DNA of 64,000 nt from Bradyrhizobium diazoefficiens (GCF_016612535.1 NZ_JAENXS010000006.1:62001-126000), one strand, 5' to 3'. Counted from the stretch's first letter, positions 28,601 through 36,951 are shown. Made by a program: numbers and translations. Notes: generated by a model from the letters alone, not told the origin.

Positions 28601-31600
28601 GTCGCTGACGGCGCGCCGGCGCAGTTCAGCAGCAATCAAACCTGTGGCTTGCAGACAGGCATCCTGTTCCGGCCATTTGCTAAAGCCATTCACGACCGCC
28701 GCCAAGTGCCGGTGAGTAAGTACCGAAATTTCGTCCGGGCGGCCTTGGATCGCATCGGCGATTGCGACGATGGCTTGGCGGGAGTTCAGCTCTCCCTTTG
28801 GCCACTTGCCGAAAGCATTGGCCAGGACTGCCAAATTCTGTGGAGCAAAACCAGGCAGCTTGTCGTCAAGGCCGGCGCGGCCGCAGAGTTCGGCCGCGAT
28901 CAAGCCTGCCGCTTTGAGGCAGTTCTCGGTCTCCGGCCAGTTGCTGAACGCATTGAACAGGCTCGTCACTTCCGATGGTGTAAAATCAGGCAGTAGGTCG
29001 GCACGTGCAATGACCTCCTTGGCGACCGCGATTTTTGCCGAGTCAGAAGCGCTCTCGTCCGGCCACTTGACCAATCCATTGACCAGGCCTGCCAGGCCCT
29101 GCGGATCAAAGTCAGAGAGCCCTTCGTTGCGCGCGGCGATCTCGTGAGTGATCACGACTGTGATGTCGCGGCAGATCGTCTCTTTCGGCCACTTGCTGAA
29201 GCCGCTCACCAGATTCGATAGTGCCTGCGGATCAAAAGCGGAAAGCTCTTCTTTGCGCGCGAGGATCTCGTTACCGATCGCGACCGCGACGTCGCGACAT
29301 GGTTCCGGCCATTTGCTAAAACCACTCACCAGGTTTGCCAGGCCTTGCGGACCAAAAGCAGGAAACTGGCCTTCGCGGTCCGCGCGCGACAGGACCTCAC
29401 CCGCCATTTTGACGGTAGCTCGGCGACAGCTTTCTTCGGGCCTGCTACTGAAACCGCTTACCAGGTTCGCAAGGAGCTGTGGGGAAAAGCTCGAGAGCCG
29501 GCTTGCCTCGGCGTGAACAACCTCGTCGGCGATCGCAAGGGCCGCTTCGGTGCAGCCCGTCTGTTCCGGCCATTTGGTGAACCCGTTCACCAGGTTCGCC
29601 AAGTGTTGTGCGCTGAAATCGGAGAGCCCGTCGGCGCGGGTGGCGCGGCGACAGAGTACGGAGCCGACGAAGCCTGCGGCTCGAGCAGCAATCGCCTCGT
29701 CCGGCCACTTGCTGAAGCCGTTCACCAGGTTCGCCAAGTGTTGGGGATGGAAATCAGAGAGCGAAGCGTCGAGCACGGCGTAGCGGCAGAGTTCGGCTGC
29801 AATGTCGACGGTACCTTTGCAGCATCCCGCCTTGTTTGACCACTTGCTGAATCCGTTCACCAGATTCGCAAGGTCCTGCGAGACAAAACCACGGAGCTCG
29901 TTGTTTTGGGCGCGGCGAGATACCTCGTTGCCGATCGCGGCTGTGGCCCGACCGGATTCCTCCTCTTCCGGCCATTTGCTGAAACCATTCACCAGGTTAG
30001 CCAGTCCCTGTGACGTAAAATCAGGCAGTTGGTCGGCGCGTGCGACGATCTCCTTGGCGATCGCGACAATAGCCTTGCCGCAGCGGTCTTCCGGCCACTT
30101 GCCGAAACCGTTCACCAGGTTGGCTAGTCCCTGTTGATTAAAATCGAATAGCCCGTCCCTGCGAGCGGCGCGGCGGTAGATTTCACCGGCAAGCAAGCCC
30201 GCAGCTTGGGAGCAGTGTGCCTGTTCAGGCCACTTGCTGAAGCCGTTCACCAGATTCGCCAGGTTCTGCGGAATGTATTCAGACAGGCGGGCGCCACAAA
30301 CCTGCCGGGCGATCGCTTCTGTGGCTTCGCCACAGCTCTCCTCGTCTGGCCATTTACTGAAGCCGTTGACCAGCAATGCCTGGCTTTGGTTTTGCAGTTC
30401 GTCAAACGCAAAGCTTTCATCACAACACAATTCAGCAATGCTGATGATTGCCGCCTGGCATTCCGCCGACGGATCCCGACCGAACGATGATGCGAAGAGA
30501 GAGAGGGCGCTGGGGCTGATTTCCTTCATACGCGTGTTGTCAAGGCGCGACAGCCGAACCGCCAGGGCGCGGCAAGCTGCTATGCCTGCCTCACCTCCGG
30601 CTTCCCGGCTCACCGCGTTGCATGTCGTGGCGTACCCCCATGACGACCGGAGATCGTCTTCAAACTGCGCAACAAATCGCGCATCGAAACGGCCAGCCGC
30701 GGTTTGCAGAAACTCTGAAAGATCTTGCCCCCGCAGCTGCTTGCTGTAACGCACCACTGCACGTGAGAACATGCCGATCTCGCGAGCGCTGGCGATTTCT
30801 CTCAGCGCAGCATTTAGTTCATCCGAACGTCTAGAGCGCCTTCCCGGTACTCCACCTCGCACGTTCTGCACGGCTGAATTGGCGATGTGCGGCCTTCCTG
30901 GTCCGCCATTCAGGCCAGAGAGGGATTGGCTATGCGGCACCAGCCCGCCTGTTTGCGCGCGTTCGGCCGCTCGATCGGTACGCCGCCGGCGGCCATCCGA
31001 ACGTGACGGGTCAAGTTCCAGATTGGCCGCACCATGATGAGTTCGATGGGCTCGCTCCGAGTTCTCGGCCTGGGCCGGGTGCGCGTGAACACCGTCGATG
31101 CGCCAGCTTCCTGGCCCATCACGCCGCTCAGACACGGATTGCGTATTCGCTGAAACCTCGGCTCGTTGCGAGCTTTCAGCGGCGCGGTGGGCACGCCAGG
31201 GACCGTCATCAGAACGCGACAGGCGTGATTCCCGATTTGCCGCGCCATCATAAGTACGATCGGCTCGTTCCGAAGCTTCACGCTGGATCGGGTGCGTCGG
31301 CGCATCGGGGGTGCGCCACCTTCCTGGTCTGCTACTCCCCTCAGAGACGGATTGCGTATCCGGCGGACGTCTGCCCGCGTGTGAACTTCCGGCTTCTCGA
31401 TCGCCACGCCAGGACTCCTCGCCACGAGGCGGCAAGGGGCCAACGTCTCGACTTGGTTCCCTAGTGTAATGTCTATATGGTCGCTGCGGGCCTCGGGCCT
31501 GGACCGTCTGGGCGGGCACATCATGGACGTGTCCCCCTTCTGGTCCGCTAGCCGCGTGCGAGGGGAGTGAGCGTCCTGCTGAGCTTTCAGCTTCTGGATC

Positions 31601-31948
31601 GTCACGCCGCAGTTCCTCATCAGATCGCGACGAGCCGGATTCTGGCAAGGAGCGGAAACGACGGCGGCTCCCACCCATTGCGCCCTGCAGCGCGGCCCCG
31701 AGGAGTCGATGTGGGCCGGCGGGAGGACCGGCAAAGCGCTCCGCACCGCTGGGGCGCGGCGCGACGCGAGAGGAACCAGTGTCTGAATCCTGAGGCTCAG
31801 ACTGCATCCGCTCCACAACAGAAGTGAATGATCGGCTCTCTTCACCATGGCCATGAGCCGATCCAGCGCTAGAACCGTCAGCGCCTCGGCCTTCGTTGGC
31901 ACCAAATTGCGAAATGAGCGATTTATCCCGCTCGTCAATAGGCTTCAT
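22646..31948 (-). CDS. Giant SKWP-repeat type III effector, 3100 aa, with intact shikimate-kinase domain
   Basis: A longer paralogue of the 1943-9589 effector. The order is a disordered Arg/Ser-rich N-terminus (about 1-390), an N-cap, then about 26 SKWP repeats (core LANLVNGFSKWPE, residues about 530-1640). The shared central region contains D2081-GCG, R2203-S-P and D2339-F-D-G-D. A C-terminal shikimate-kinase domain spans about 2914-3100. Unlike the first copy, the kinase motifs are all present: P-loop GMPGSGKST, DSD, FRELE, TGGGA, TRPLL and ERAPFYQLAD. XopAD and RipS are established T3SS effectors; the kinase as a shikimate-phosphorylating enzyme in the host is inference. A likely but weaker tts box lies about 200 bases upstream. 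The 552-residue length difference from its paralogue equals about 13 repeats. Confidence 0.9.
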   Translation of the reverse strand: MKPIDERDKSLISQFGANEGRGADGSSAGSAHGHGEESRSFTSVVERMQSEPQDSDTGSSRVAPRPSGAERFAGPPAGPHRLLGAALQGAMGGSRRRFRSLPESGSSRSDEELRRDDPEAESSAGRSLPSHAASGPEGGHVHDVPAQTVQARGPQRPYRHYTREPSRDVGPLPPRGEESWRGDREAGSSHAGRRPPDTQSVSEGSSRPGRWRTPDAPTHPIQREASERADRTYDGAANRESRLSRSDDGPWRAHRAAESSQRAEVSANTQSVSERRDGPGSWRIDGVHAHPAQAENSERAHRTHHGAANLELDPSRSDGRRRRTDRAAERAQTGGLVPHSQSLSGLNGGPGRPHIANSAVQNVRGGVPGRRSRRSDELNAALREIASAREIGMFSRAVVRYSKQLRGQDLSEFLQTAAGRFDARFVAQFEDDLRSSWGYATTCNAVSREAGGEAGIAACRALAVRLSRLDNTRMKEISPSALSLFASSFGRDPSAECQAAIISIAELCCDESFAFDELQNQSQALLVNGFSKWPDEESCGEATEAIARQVCGARLSEYIPQNLANLVNGFSKWPEQAHCSQAAGLLAGEIYRRAARRDGLFDFNQQGLANLVNGFGKWPEDRCGKAIVAIAKEIVARADQLPDFTSQGLANLVNGFSKWPEEEESGRATAAIGNEVSRRAQNNELRGFVSQDLANLVNGFSKWSNKAGCCKGTVDIAAELCRYAVLDASLSDFHPQHLANLVNGFSKWPDEAIAARAAGFVGSVLCRRATRADGLSDFSAQHLANLVNGFTKWPEQTGCTEAALAIADEVVHAEASRLSSFSPQLLANLVSGFSSRPEESCRRATVKMAGEVLSRADREGQFPAFGPQGLANLVSGFSKWPEPCRDVAVAIGNEILARKEELSAFDPQALSNLVSGFSKWPKETICRDITVVITHEIAARNEGLSDFDPQGLAGLVNGLVKWPDESASDSAKIAVAKEVIARADLLPDFTPSEVTSLFNAFSNWPETENCLKAAGLIAAELCGRAGLDDKLPGFAPQNLAVLANAFGKWPKGELNSRQAIVAIADAIQGRPDEISVLTHRHLAAVVNGFSKWPEQDACLQATGLIAAELRRRAVSDGGLADLTPRQLASLVNSFSKWPEEDDIGQAIFAAASELVRRGAAGLAHCNDRQLAILMNGLSKWPTAEACLPAARLIATELSSRATRLPAFTGQGLAMLVNGFSKWPEEEPSRLGTIAIAREVHRRADRLSVFSSQALANLVNGFSKWPGDADTQHAVRAIAGEVYRRANQLSAFTQQELANLVSGFSKWPQEEAALQGTIAIANEVLRRQPSDFTQQELANLVNGFSKWPGEEPARQGAIAIASEVLRRQPSDFGQQELANLVNGFSKWPGEESSRQGTIAIACEIHRGADRLSAFTSQGLANLTNGFSKWLVEDTRQAILAIAAEVCRRTDQLAGFARQELSNLVNGFSKWTEDAYTGQATVVIAGEICRRRDQLSGFTQQELANLVNGFSKWPEEQDARRATVAIAREFREGDRLSHADYQTLSTLVNGLSKWSEDEDTCQTAVVIAREICRRPISDVTPLQLANLVNGFSKWPEEVACHKAVVDIARGLGRGGQRFGAFTMPQFNMIANALGRGITRGEDAGEIVETALLTDRLHQLAHHLHYANDRLEHSDALAIATIFKALAKARLIDDLGLLALTGLDRLNQLLRAPEFAAENDIETMGNLCAALMPLARSPHLRWHRRQALYLLNDIQPVVEQKIEAHFNASKAERIRGPLASRGPALSIYQVLKARAVLANMFKRPDVEGKKSDLRMRQQELHRGTRKILASTRDLIQGDLSNMSWNLIAQIEADDPVDALDTFVEQNAAMIREKYPAAVFDVHKVLRAMDHDPRPPQGEAGLMRLPVVDMQGRPLPTETETRYSIFHRLTSGTIEVVAVQLPAKPSAFMLARTFTYKGVPYRMDLFGGSKLKAPKRTELEIGAHAPGKPAAAPSGGKLLAVPYAETAPGTSFEKLLRAWAPFKEAYWYAQRRGFAAPPAITGLGPHDYALEGAFKLLLTPDRPSNEAHPFKLMGAQGPIALRPHDGCGFIKASLAERMPAVRRARPQEGPDRMPAFGEAKRSSVPASALQHYPRSERVADEAREKANVWLESRGRDSLIGDQLFRTVTAGHIDGSGAVAVPSSDDDLHVPKRKSETLTRTGGVLIGRSPYDTPNLRPLAPERVKSAADGDPTAAFLDRCAAMQYSFSVAQKSREELAADDPSFFAKGILIVVPDAMWPADYADRGLVLSAEDIKSHSSWTERKDRAKKDTPLDCVGILQATEVFAPGSLVAVPTGEQKKLDGDFDGDTVVIIGDRPQLYEHVREFDEKEQARGVRSLKPPKSYTPAIESDNYQFSRASQILAATRDALEIYSGLQRSFLAQSHQARRWFAERAIFGTYEGVHHELRRDIRQLLNQEQVSGHDIEDKLDRARREIKAADHPVAHEFAELLVSELQAWAESTDEQVLPETAETVGDNRLTVSRALAELFPDLAEAYPAATHPRDRIQVLLDHYPARIDPRPDGYIADDLVQSASNLLSLGIKVGTDAFKSDTSVALFMKKCQGLQRLLQQTPGVKPVPYVKSMAATLNQGRFNIDTTLADLKDNPTLAASIMEVSIKLASDKGILPRPFALRAAPESSNTMTLTREQASERARIEAARASAEEKEITAAALQVVESLRQTGIDVKMPHLDHRLKTENSLRDQLMQMNDAAERDSQLISSAVRHVFEVPDKDFVRAFRRAMLAFEEQGYAEISTTNWFRMSVPTFVGMKTVLATPGGYRFDAEFHTPASYKAKVANHDTYKEIQRRRRGDAPDPHKIEQLTQRARDICKEVAIPEGVRNIPHWSIEGAYTGGVRAAFGLRSAEQSRTLEPGAKEIVAALNGRPIVLVGMPGSGKSTIGPYLARRLGLPFIDSDKKIETAARMSITEIFASKGEQHFRELEASSIARFLGSGPVVLATGGGAFMHEETRRHAADKAVSIWLNTDIGEIRKRLRRDTTRPLLQTASREDTIAQLISERAPFYQLADLTIVPGQKRDNKNADQCVAALHAHLCGEGGVDRTPANVIGATP

Positions 31949-32144
31949 AATCCATCTCCAATGTAGCGAAAACTGTGCTGCCTGTCCTCACCAGCGCGAT
32001 AGCCACGCGCCGGCTCGGCCGCTTATGCTGGCCTTACTCGACAGAGCAGACTGGGTGGTATCGTCGGATCAGCAACTGGCGAGCACGCAGAACTTCCAAT
32101 TGCATGCCCGTTAGGAACGACAGACCGACAGAGCGCATCGATCT

Positions 32145-32178
32145 CCGAGCCAAAAACGCTTTCGAAAAACACACTCAA
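32145..32178 (-). promoter_or_regulatory. Probable tts box for the second SKWP effector
   Basis: Minus-strand GTGTGTTTTTCGAAAGCG then TTTTTGGC differs from GTCAG-TTTTCGAAAGCT at about three positions. It is about 200 bases before the ATG and oriented toward it. It is weaker than the other tts boxes in the window, and no better match lies in this intergenic region. Confidence 0.55.
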
Positions 32179-32351
32179 GATTCCCAAGAAGCGACGCAGC
32201 GAAAAAGTCCAGTTTGATGTCTTCGGTCTTGTTTTGACACGCGACAGCCTTTCGCGGGGTCATTCAAAGCTCGCCCAGGTTCCCACAGCCGACCACAGCC
32301 ACAGAAACGTACAAGCCGCGCTTCCAGATCGACCGCGCGGCTTGGCCGGCT

Positions 32352-32384
<33 letters not shown>

Positions 32385-32426
32385 ACCGCCAGACCACAAA
32401 TGAGGTGACGGGGAGCCGCCGGCCAG

Positions 32427-32936
32427 TCACTTCGTTTGAGACGCTTCAGGCCAATCTGTGAACTCCAACTCGAAACGACGAGAGCCGACGGGTTTGGTCG
32501 TGAATTTGACGGTCTTTCCGGAGAGAGCCGCCAACGAGCCGGACGCGAATTTGAACACCGTCTTCCCGGCAGCTGCGATGCCGGCAGCCCTGTTGTCCTC
32601 CATGACCGAGGAGCCGTCCCCCTCCAGGAGCTGACCGACCGCATAGCCTTCGAGCGTGCGGTGAACGTCGAGAGAAGCCAAGTACCTGCCTTTCTCGCTG
32701 TCCCATTCGCTGACCGATACCGCCGTGATTCCTGCGTCCTTCAACAGCCCATCTGCAACGTGGCAGGTATATTGAAGGCTGACGATCATGTGCCCATTCC
32801 GATCACCTATCGGCTCGCGATCGGTTCCGTCTATGGTGCAGTCGTAGCGTCGGATTGAGTCCGCGAGCGCTCCCCCAGTCAGCCCGAGCAAACCGAAAGC
32901 GGAACAAAGAACAATAGTGAAAAACGGTTGTTTCAT
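32427..32936 (-). CDS. Exported hypothetical protein (169 aa) with MerR-type promoter
   Basis: A clear signal peptide (MKQPFFTIVLCSAFGLLGLTGGALA, cleavage after ALA) is followed by a mature part with two cysteines that could pair (YDCTIDG and YTCHVADG) and beta-rich character. I recognise no family. Its promoter region has an inverted repeat inside a 19-base spacer between TTGAAC and TACATC (32971-33001), which predicts transcription starting about 28 bases before the ATG and control by a MerR-family activator. The same site design stands before the carboxylase genes. Confidence 0.65.
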   Translation of the reverse strand: MKQPFFTIVLCSAFGLLGLTGGALADSIRRYDCTIDGTDREPIGDRNGHMIVSLQYTCHVADGLLKDAGITAVSVSEWDSEKGRYLASLDVHRTLEGYAVGQLLEGDGSSVMEDNRAAGIAAAGKTVFKFASGSLAALSGKTVKFTTKPVGSRRFELEFTDWPEASQTK

Positions 32937-32970
32937 TTGCCGATGCTTTCGCGAACATGTCTTTGCAAAG

Positions 32971-33001
32971 GATGTACAACCTGACGCAACGTCAGGTTCA
33001 A
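32971..33001 (-). promoter_or_regulatory. MerR-type promoter with 9-3-9 inverted repeat
   Basis: On the minus strand: TTGAAC, the 19-base spacer CTGACGTTGCGTCAGGTTG, TACATC. The plus-strand repeat AACCTGACG-CAA-CGTCAGGTT (32978-32998) is perfect. A 19-base spacer with the dyad inside it is the known hallmark of MerR-family regulated promoters. Confidence 0.7.
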
Positions 33002-33591
33002 GTGCCTTCGATCTGTTGCTGCATTCGCTCTTTATGGCTACAGAACAGCCCAGAGACGCGCGTTAGGTTCAGCTGCAACGAAAACCTGATCGCGCTCGGG
33101 CGACCACCACAAATCCTGTCCGGCTTGAGATTCACGCAGCCACGAAAACGCGACCCCTTCTTTTGCGACACCATCGGTGCCACCCTCTTCGAGAGCCTAT
33201 GCCAACCAAGAGGCACTGAATGGAAGGGCAATTCTCTCAATGGTGCTGCCGCGGCGCGGACAGCATGTCGCATCGGCTACGGCAGCAGCCGACTTCAATT
33301 TGCGATAGCTTATGGTGATTGTGAGCGCTTGCGCCTCGCCGTCAGGCGTACCGCGAATTGCGCCCTGCCAACGTGCCCTTGGCCGGCGCGACATGGAACA
33401 CGCGTTTCCCAGAGACTAGACCCGAGGCTGGGGCCTCGCGCGGGACAGTGAACTCTGCATTCGAGGCGCGCGAGGTTGTTGCGGGATTCCGGTTCGCAGT
33501 TGTTGCCTTTAGCAAAACACAAAGTGCCACCTCGAGCAGCTCGCCGCACCTTCCGACAAGGCGCTCTCGGCCTGCGGTCAGCGCATTGTAT
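33002..33591. other. Intergenic stretch upstream of the broken nopT copy (3-prime side)
   Basis: Several ORFs of 60-110 codons occur on both strands, none with a ribosome-binding site or a recognisable motif. I call no gene. Confidence 0.4.
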
Positions 33592-34419
33592 TCAGCTCAT
33601 TCTTTGTGTGACGACTGTCACGACATGACGGCCGCTCTCGTTGGTATAGTCATCGGCGAGACTTCTGAGCAAGTCACCCATCTGGTCTGATGGGATAGCG
33701 AATTCTCCATAGTTCGGATCGAAGAGAGTGGTCATTCCATTGGCGGTTGACGTTGCGACCAGGTGTCCGGGCCATCCTTCGGGGAAGCGCAAGCTGAGCA
33801 AATAGACAGATGGGTCTTCGGTGACTTCATCGACGATGCCGGCGATCTCCGAGGACCTCCCAAACTGATATCCCCACCGTCGTTTGGATGGTTGCAAGCC
33901 TGTTTCCTGCAACATTATGTCTCTTGGTTAAAAATCTTCCGGCTGATTATCTTGCAACCGATTCTTCAGTTCTTCATACCGCTGCTGCCGCATCGCCGCC
34001 GAGACGTGGGTTTGCGAGCCGGGCCGCAGCGCGCTCATTCGTGATCGCGGACTGCTCGGAAGATTGAGGAGCCACTCTGCCGCGAGGCCAGCGCAAATGC
34101 CGTCTACATTCGCGCCACGCAATCCGGCAGTCCGGTATTCGAAAAGGGGAATGATCGGCCTTTGCGAAGGAGATGGGCTGGAACCGGGCGACGAAGAGGG
34201 CGGGGTCAAGCTGAAGGAGCTTGGGGTCGGAATATGCGCATCAGAGGTATGTGGTCTGCTGCAGCACAGCCCCATTTTTTCGCACGCACCGCCAGGTGAC
34301 AGATTGCCCTGAAGTGTTAGATCCGTAAGCCTTCCCGCAAAGTTGCCATCGTCCGTCGACTCGCTCGATTCGTCGGCTTGATGAGCACCTGTGGATGAGG
34401 TGCTGATTCGGATATCCAT
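33592..34419 (-). pseudogene. nopT: Second nopT copy, interrupted by an in-frame stop
   Basis: A YopT/AvrPphB-type protease gene whose two halves are in the same frame but separated by a TAA at 33928-33930. The N-terminal part carries the processing site EKM with G50-L-C-C after it and the catalytic C109 (VDGICAGLAAEW). The C-terminal part carries the His (GHLVATS) and Asp (LFDPNYGEF) of the triad. Because the stop falls between Cys and His/Asp, neither half can be an active protease unless the stop is read through. A tts box precedes ATG 34419, so the transcript is probably still made. The rest of the sequence is undamaged, which points to a recent loss. Confidence 0.85.
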
Positions 34420-34484
34420 GGAGATTCGCCTATCGCTTCGTCGTACTTTTCCGCACCGCGTGCGCCCCGGCTCCTGCTGCGACG

Positions 34485-34516
34485 ATATGCAGTCAAGCTG
34501 ACGACGAGCTGACGCT
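34485..34516 (-). promoter_or_regulatory. tts box for the second nopT copy
   Basis: Minus-strand CGTCAGCTCGTCGTCAGCTT then GACTGCATATC resembles the box before the first nopT (CGTCAGCTTGTCATCAGCTT), 66 bases upstream of ATG 34419. Confidence 0.72.
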
Positions 34517-34574
34517 CGTGCCCGTGGATGTGGTGAACAAAGCGGAGGGAAGTCGGCGAATCTCGCCGCCTAAA

Positions 34575-34915
34575 TCGCCCGCAACCAAAACCGCCAGAGC
34601 GGGCGGAGAATGACGGGTCGGTACATTTGAAATATGGGGAGACGCTCTCAGAGCAACCGTGGGACTTGGCCAGGCGCGGGGGAGCACGATGAAAGGTAAG
34701 GACCGGAGGCCGCGCATGAATCCAGTATTCGCAGGTCACGTGCGCGGGGGGCATCTGATGTCGTGCGGAGGGATCTGGATGCGCGTGAGGCCACGCGCTT
34801 CGAAGATAGAAGCAATGGCCTTTCTTCCAGCGGTTACGAGGGGACAATCGCGACCACTCCTGTAGAGATCCTCCCTATCGTCGCGACTGGTTCACGACAT
34901 AGCATGAGCTCGAGC
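34575..34915 (+). pseudogene. Remnant of a cytochrome P450 gene: promoter region and N-terminus
   Basis: This segment aligns base by base with the upstream region and first codons of the intact P450 at 46750. Both have a CGCAACC...GCGGGCGG block, GGTCGGT, GTGGGA, and a GG-TAAGG-CCGGAGG block before the ATG. The start codon is at 34716, and the first residues are MNPVFAGHVRGG here versus MNTVLAGHAREG there. The similarity continues through AGCGGTTACGA and CCACT-CTG to about 34915, but the reading frame is lost by small indels. The rest of the gene is absent. Confidence 0.72.
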
Positions 34916-35292
34916 TGTTACTGCATCCGGTTCCTCGACATTCAGATAGACCCAGGCGCAGCCCGAAGCTTGGTGGAAGGACGATTGAATCTGGCGTGAT
35001 GTCGAGAAGATGCTTGCGGTCCGCCTCGAGGCGGGTCCCCACACCTTGAATGTCGCAGCAGATTCGTCGCTCTACGTCTTCACACCGCCTCAATGTCCAG
35101 CGTCAGCATCAACGCGATCAGCTGCAGGCCTCACGGAGGGAGAATGACTGGCGCCTCTTTCAAGAATAGGGGTTAGCCAGAGCGCAAAACCACCGTGGGG
35201 TTCATAGATCGGCCAACATCTGCGACAAGAGGAGTACTGGTCGGGGCAAGAGCCTTAGGCTTGCGTACAAATCGAAATGTGGAGACGTCGGG
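34916..35292. other. Intergenic region before the methyltransferase
   Basis: No gene is recognised. The 5-prime part grades out of the P450 remnant. The methyltransferase frame is open for some distance upstream of 35293 but without an ATG. Confidence 0.4.
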
Positions 35293-36231
35293 TTGCGAGC
35301 AGATTTTTCGCGTATCAATCGGGATAAAGCTATCTTCGATGACATTTACGCTTTGGATGATCCAAGAGCGTATTTCTCTGTCCTGGGAGGTTTGGATTAT
35401 ATGATCCCGGATGTGGCCGAGCCGGTGGTGCGCCAGATTCTGGCAGCGAAAGCTTCGGCAAGTAGCGTTAAGCCGATCGTGCTTGATGTCGGCTGTTCAT
35501 ACGGCATCAACGCGGCGGTGCATCGGTTTCCACTGACGTTCGGCGGCTTGCGTCACCGCTATGCCCGGCGCGAGATGAGGGCGATCAGTTCCGAGACACT
35601 GGTGGATCTCGATCGCAAGTTTTATTCGGCTTGGCCTGATGTTGGTCTAGCGCGGTTTATCGGTCTCGATGTATCGGCACCGGCAATCCGTTATGCAACG
35701 GCCGTTGGCCTGCTTGAAGAGGGTATTGTCGCCGACCTTGAAAAGGAATCACTTTCGACAGAAAGCGCGCGGATTCTCCGTTCCACTGATGTTATCATGT
35801 CGACGGGCTGCATCGGCTACGTGACCGAGAAGACGTTCAGCAAAATTCTTGATGCGACAGAGACGCGTCCATGGATTATCTCTTTCGTGCTGCGGATGTT
35901 CCCGTATGATTGCCTGGCTGCGACATTCGCGAAGCGTGGCCTTGTGACGGAGCGCCTTACTGGTGCGACATTTATTCAGCGTCGATTTCGCGACGCTGAG
36001 GAATTTGAAAGGACCCTGGCTACATTGGCAGCACTTGGCGTCGATGCGACCGGCCTTGAATCAGAAGGTCTATTCCACGCCGATCTGATCTTGTCACGCC
36101 CTCAATCGGATGCACGCGCCGCTCCTCTGGACGACATCGTCACCGTCGCCAGCGGTCGAGGTCGGCCAATCGGGCCGCGTTACGTTCACGTTGGAGGTCT
36201 CGAGGGTTTGCAGGTCGCACTGGAGCCGTGA
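35293..36231 (+). CDS. Class I SAM-dependent methyltransferase
   Basis: The roughly 312-residue protein has a Rossmann-type SAM-binding motif (PIVLDVGCSYGINAAV, about residues 61-76), a second acidic motif (RFIGLDVSAPAIRYA) and a following STGCIGYV segment where the catalytic loop lies in small-molecule methyltransferases. The substrate is not deducible. The annotated start is a TTG; no ATG exists near it, the first in-frame Met codon being MIPDVAEP at about residue 37, so the true start is uncertain. It stands alone, upstream of the carboxylase cluster and downstream of a P450 remnant. Confidence 0.75.
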   Translation: MRADFSRINRDKAIFDDIYALDDPRAYFSVLGGLDYMIPDVAEPVVRQILAAKASASSVKPIVLDVGCSYGINAAVHRFPLTFGGLRHRYARREMRAISSETLVDLDRKFYSAWPDVGLARFIGLDVSAPAIRYATAVGLLEEGIVADLEKESLSTESARILRSTDVIMSTGCIGYVTEKTFSKILDATETRPWIISFVLRMFPYDCLAATFAKRGLVTERLTGATFIQRRFRDAEEFERTLATLAALGVDATGLESEGLFHADLILSRPQSDARAAPLDDIVTVASGRGRPIGPRYVHVGGLEGLQVALEP

Positions 36232-36289
36232 GAGATTCGTGGTTTCAAAGATAGCCGCGCGTGCGTCCCCGGAACGGCGCACGGAAGCA

Positions 36290-36326
36290 GATCATGCTCC
36301 CATCCTTTCGAGGTTGGAGCATGATC
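36290..36326. repeat. REP/RIME-like inverted repeat
   Basis: GATCATGCTCC and GGAGCATGATC pair perfectly around a 15-base centre. The same GAGCATGATC arms occur at 47995-48069, so this is a dispersed palindromic element of the type common between genes in Rhizobiales. Confidence 0.7.
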
Positions 36327-36619
36327 GGGCTCGACTGCGCGGCTGCGACACGCGCATCCACCCAGCGCAGCGATACCGGGTCCGGGCGGCAGGCGTGCAT
36401 CGAGCAACGTGCTGCTCGATATCTCTCCTGCGCGACTCCACAGCAGCGCCTTAATTCCCCTGTCGCCTGCGATCGCGCTCCCACTCTGCATATCGCATGA
36501 GTTCACGATAACGGCGAATGCACGCCACATCGAGCATTGGGCTCGCGCCTCCGTTCGGCACAGTCCGCCCTGGCAGCGCAACGGTCTCAATCTATTCTCA
36601 CAAGTGGCTCTCAAGAGGC

Positions 36620-36650
36620 TTGAATCTGACGTAACGTGAGCTTGTATGAT
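36620..36650 (+). promoter_or_regulatory. MerR-type promoter upstream of the carboxylase cluster
   Basis: TTGAAT (36620-36625), the 19-base spacer CTGACGTAACGTGAGCTTG and TATGAT (36645-36650). The spacer has the dyad CTGACG-TAA-CGTGAG. It shares the exact layout of the site at 32971-33001. MerR-family regulators such as LiuR control acyl-CoA carboxylase (leucine/isovalerate) genes in other proteobacteria, so control of the downstream carboxylase is plausible. Confidence 0.7.
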
Positions 36651-36658
36651 CATACAAG
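36641..36658. promoter_or_regulatory. Perfect 18-base palindrome covering the -10 box
   Basis: CTTGTATGATCATACAAG is fully self-complementary and contains the TATGAT -10 element. TTGTAT-N-ATACAA dyads are typical operators of GntR/FadR-type repressors, so this may be a second, repressing site on the same promoter. Confidence 0.6.
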
Positions 36659-36951
36659 TAGGGCGGCGGATCGCGTTCGACCGTCGGTCACTTCCTGACG
36701 CGTGATGAGAATTGTGAACCTTTCAGACCTTCGAACCCGCATCGAGACACCCTGTTCTGATTCCCGGGAACTCCCGACACGACCAATCGGTCACCATGCG
36801 CGGTCCGGCGGCCGCTCGGGTGAACCGGGCCTCTGAGCGCAGCGCGACATTCTCACGTCACGGCAGGGTTTAAACGCAAGCTCGCCCATCGCACGACCAT
36901 CGCGCCGTGCAGCATAAACAATATCGTAGATCACCCCGACAGAGGATAGCC

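Larger units (their letters stand above)
36232..36951. other. Long regulatory spacer before the carboxylase cluster
   Basis: No gene is recognised. It contains a palindromic GATCATGCTCC repeat (36290-36326) and a MerR-type promoter overlapped by an 18-base palindrome (36620-36658). It probably serves as the promoter region for the genes from 36952 to 41024. Confidence 0.5.

Noticed and set aside
34986..35010. Possible fourth MerR-type site (TTGAAT then CTGGCGTGATGTCGAG)
   Set aside because: The right half of the dyad does not match the other three sites, and the second hexamer is poor.
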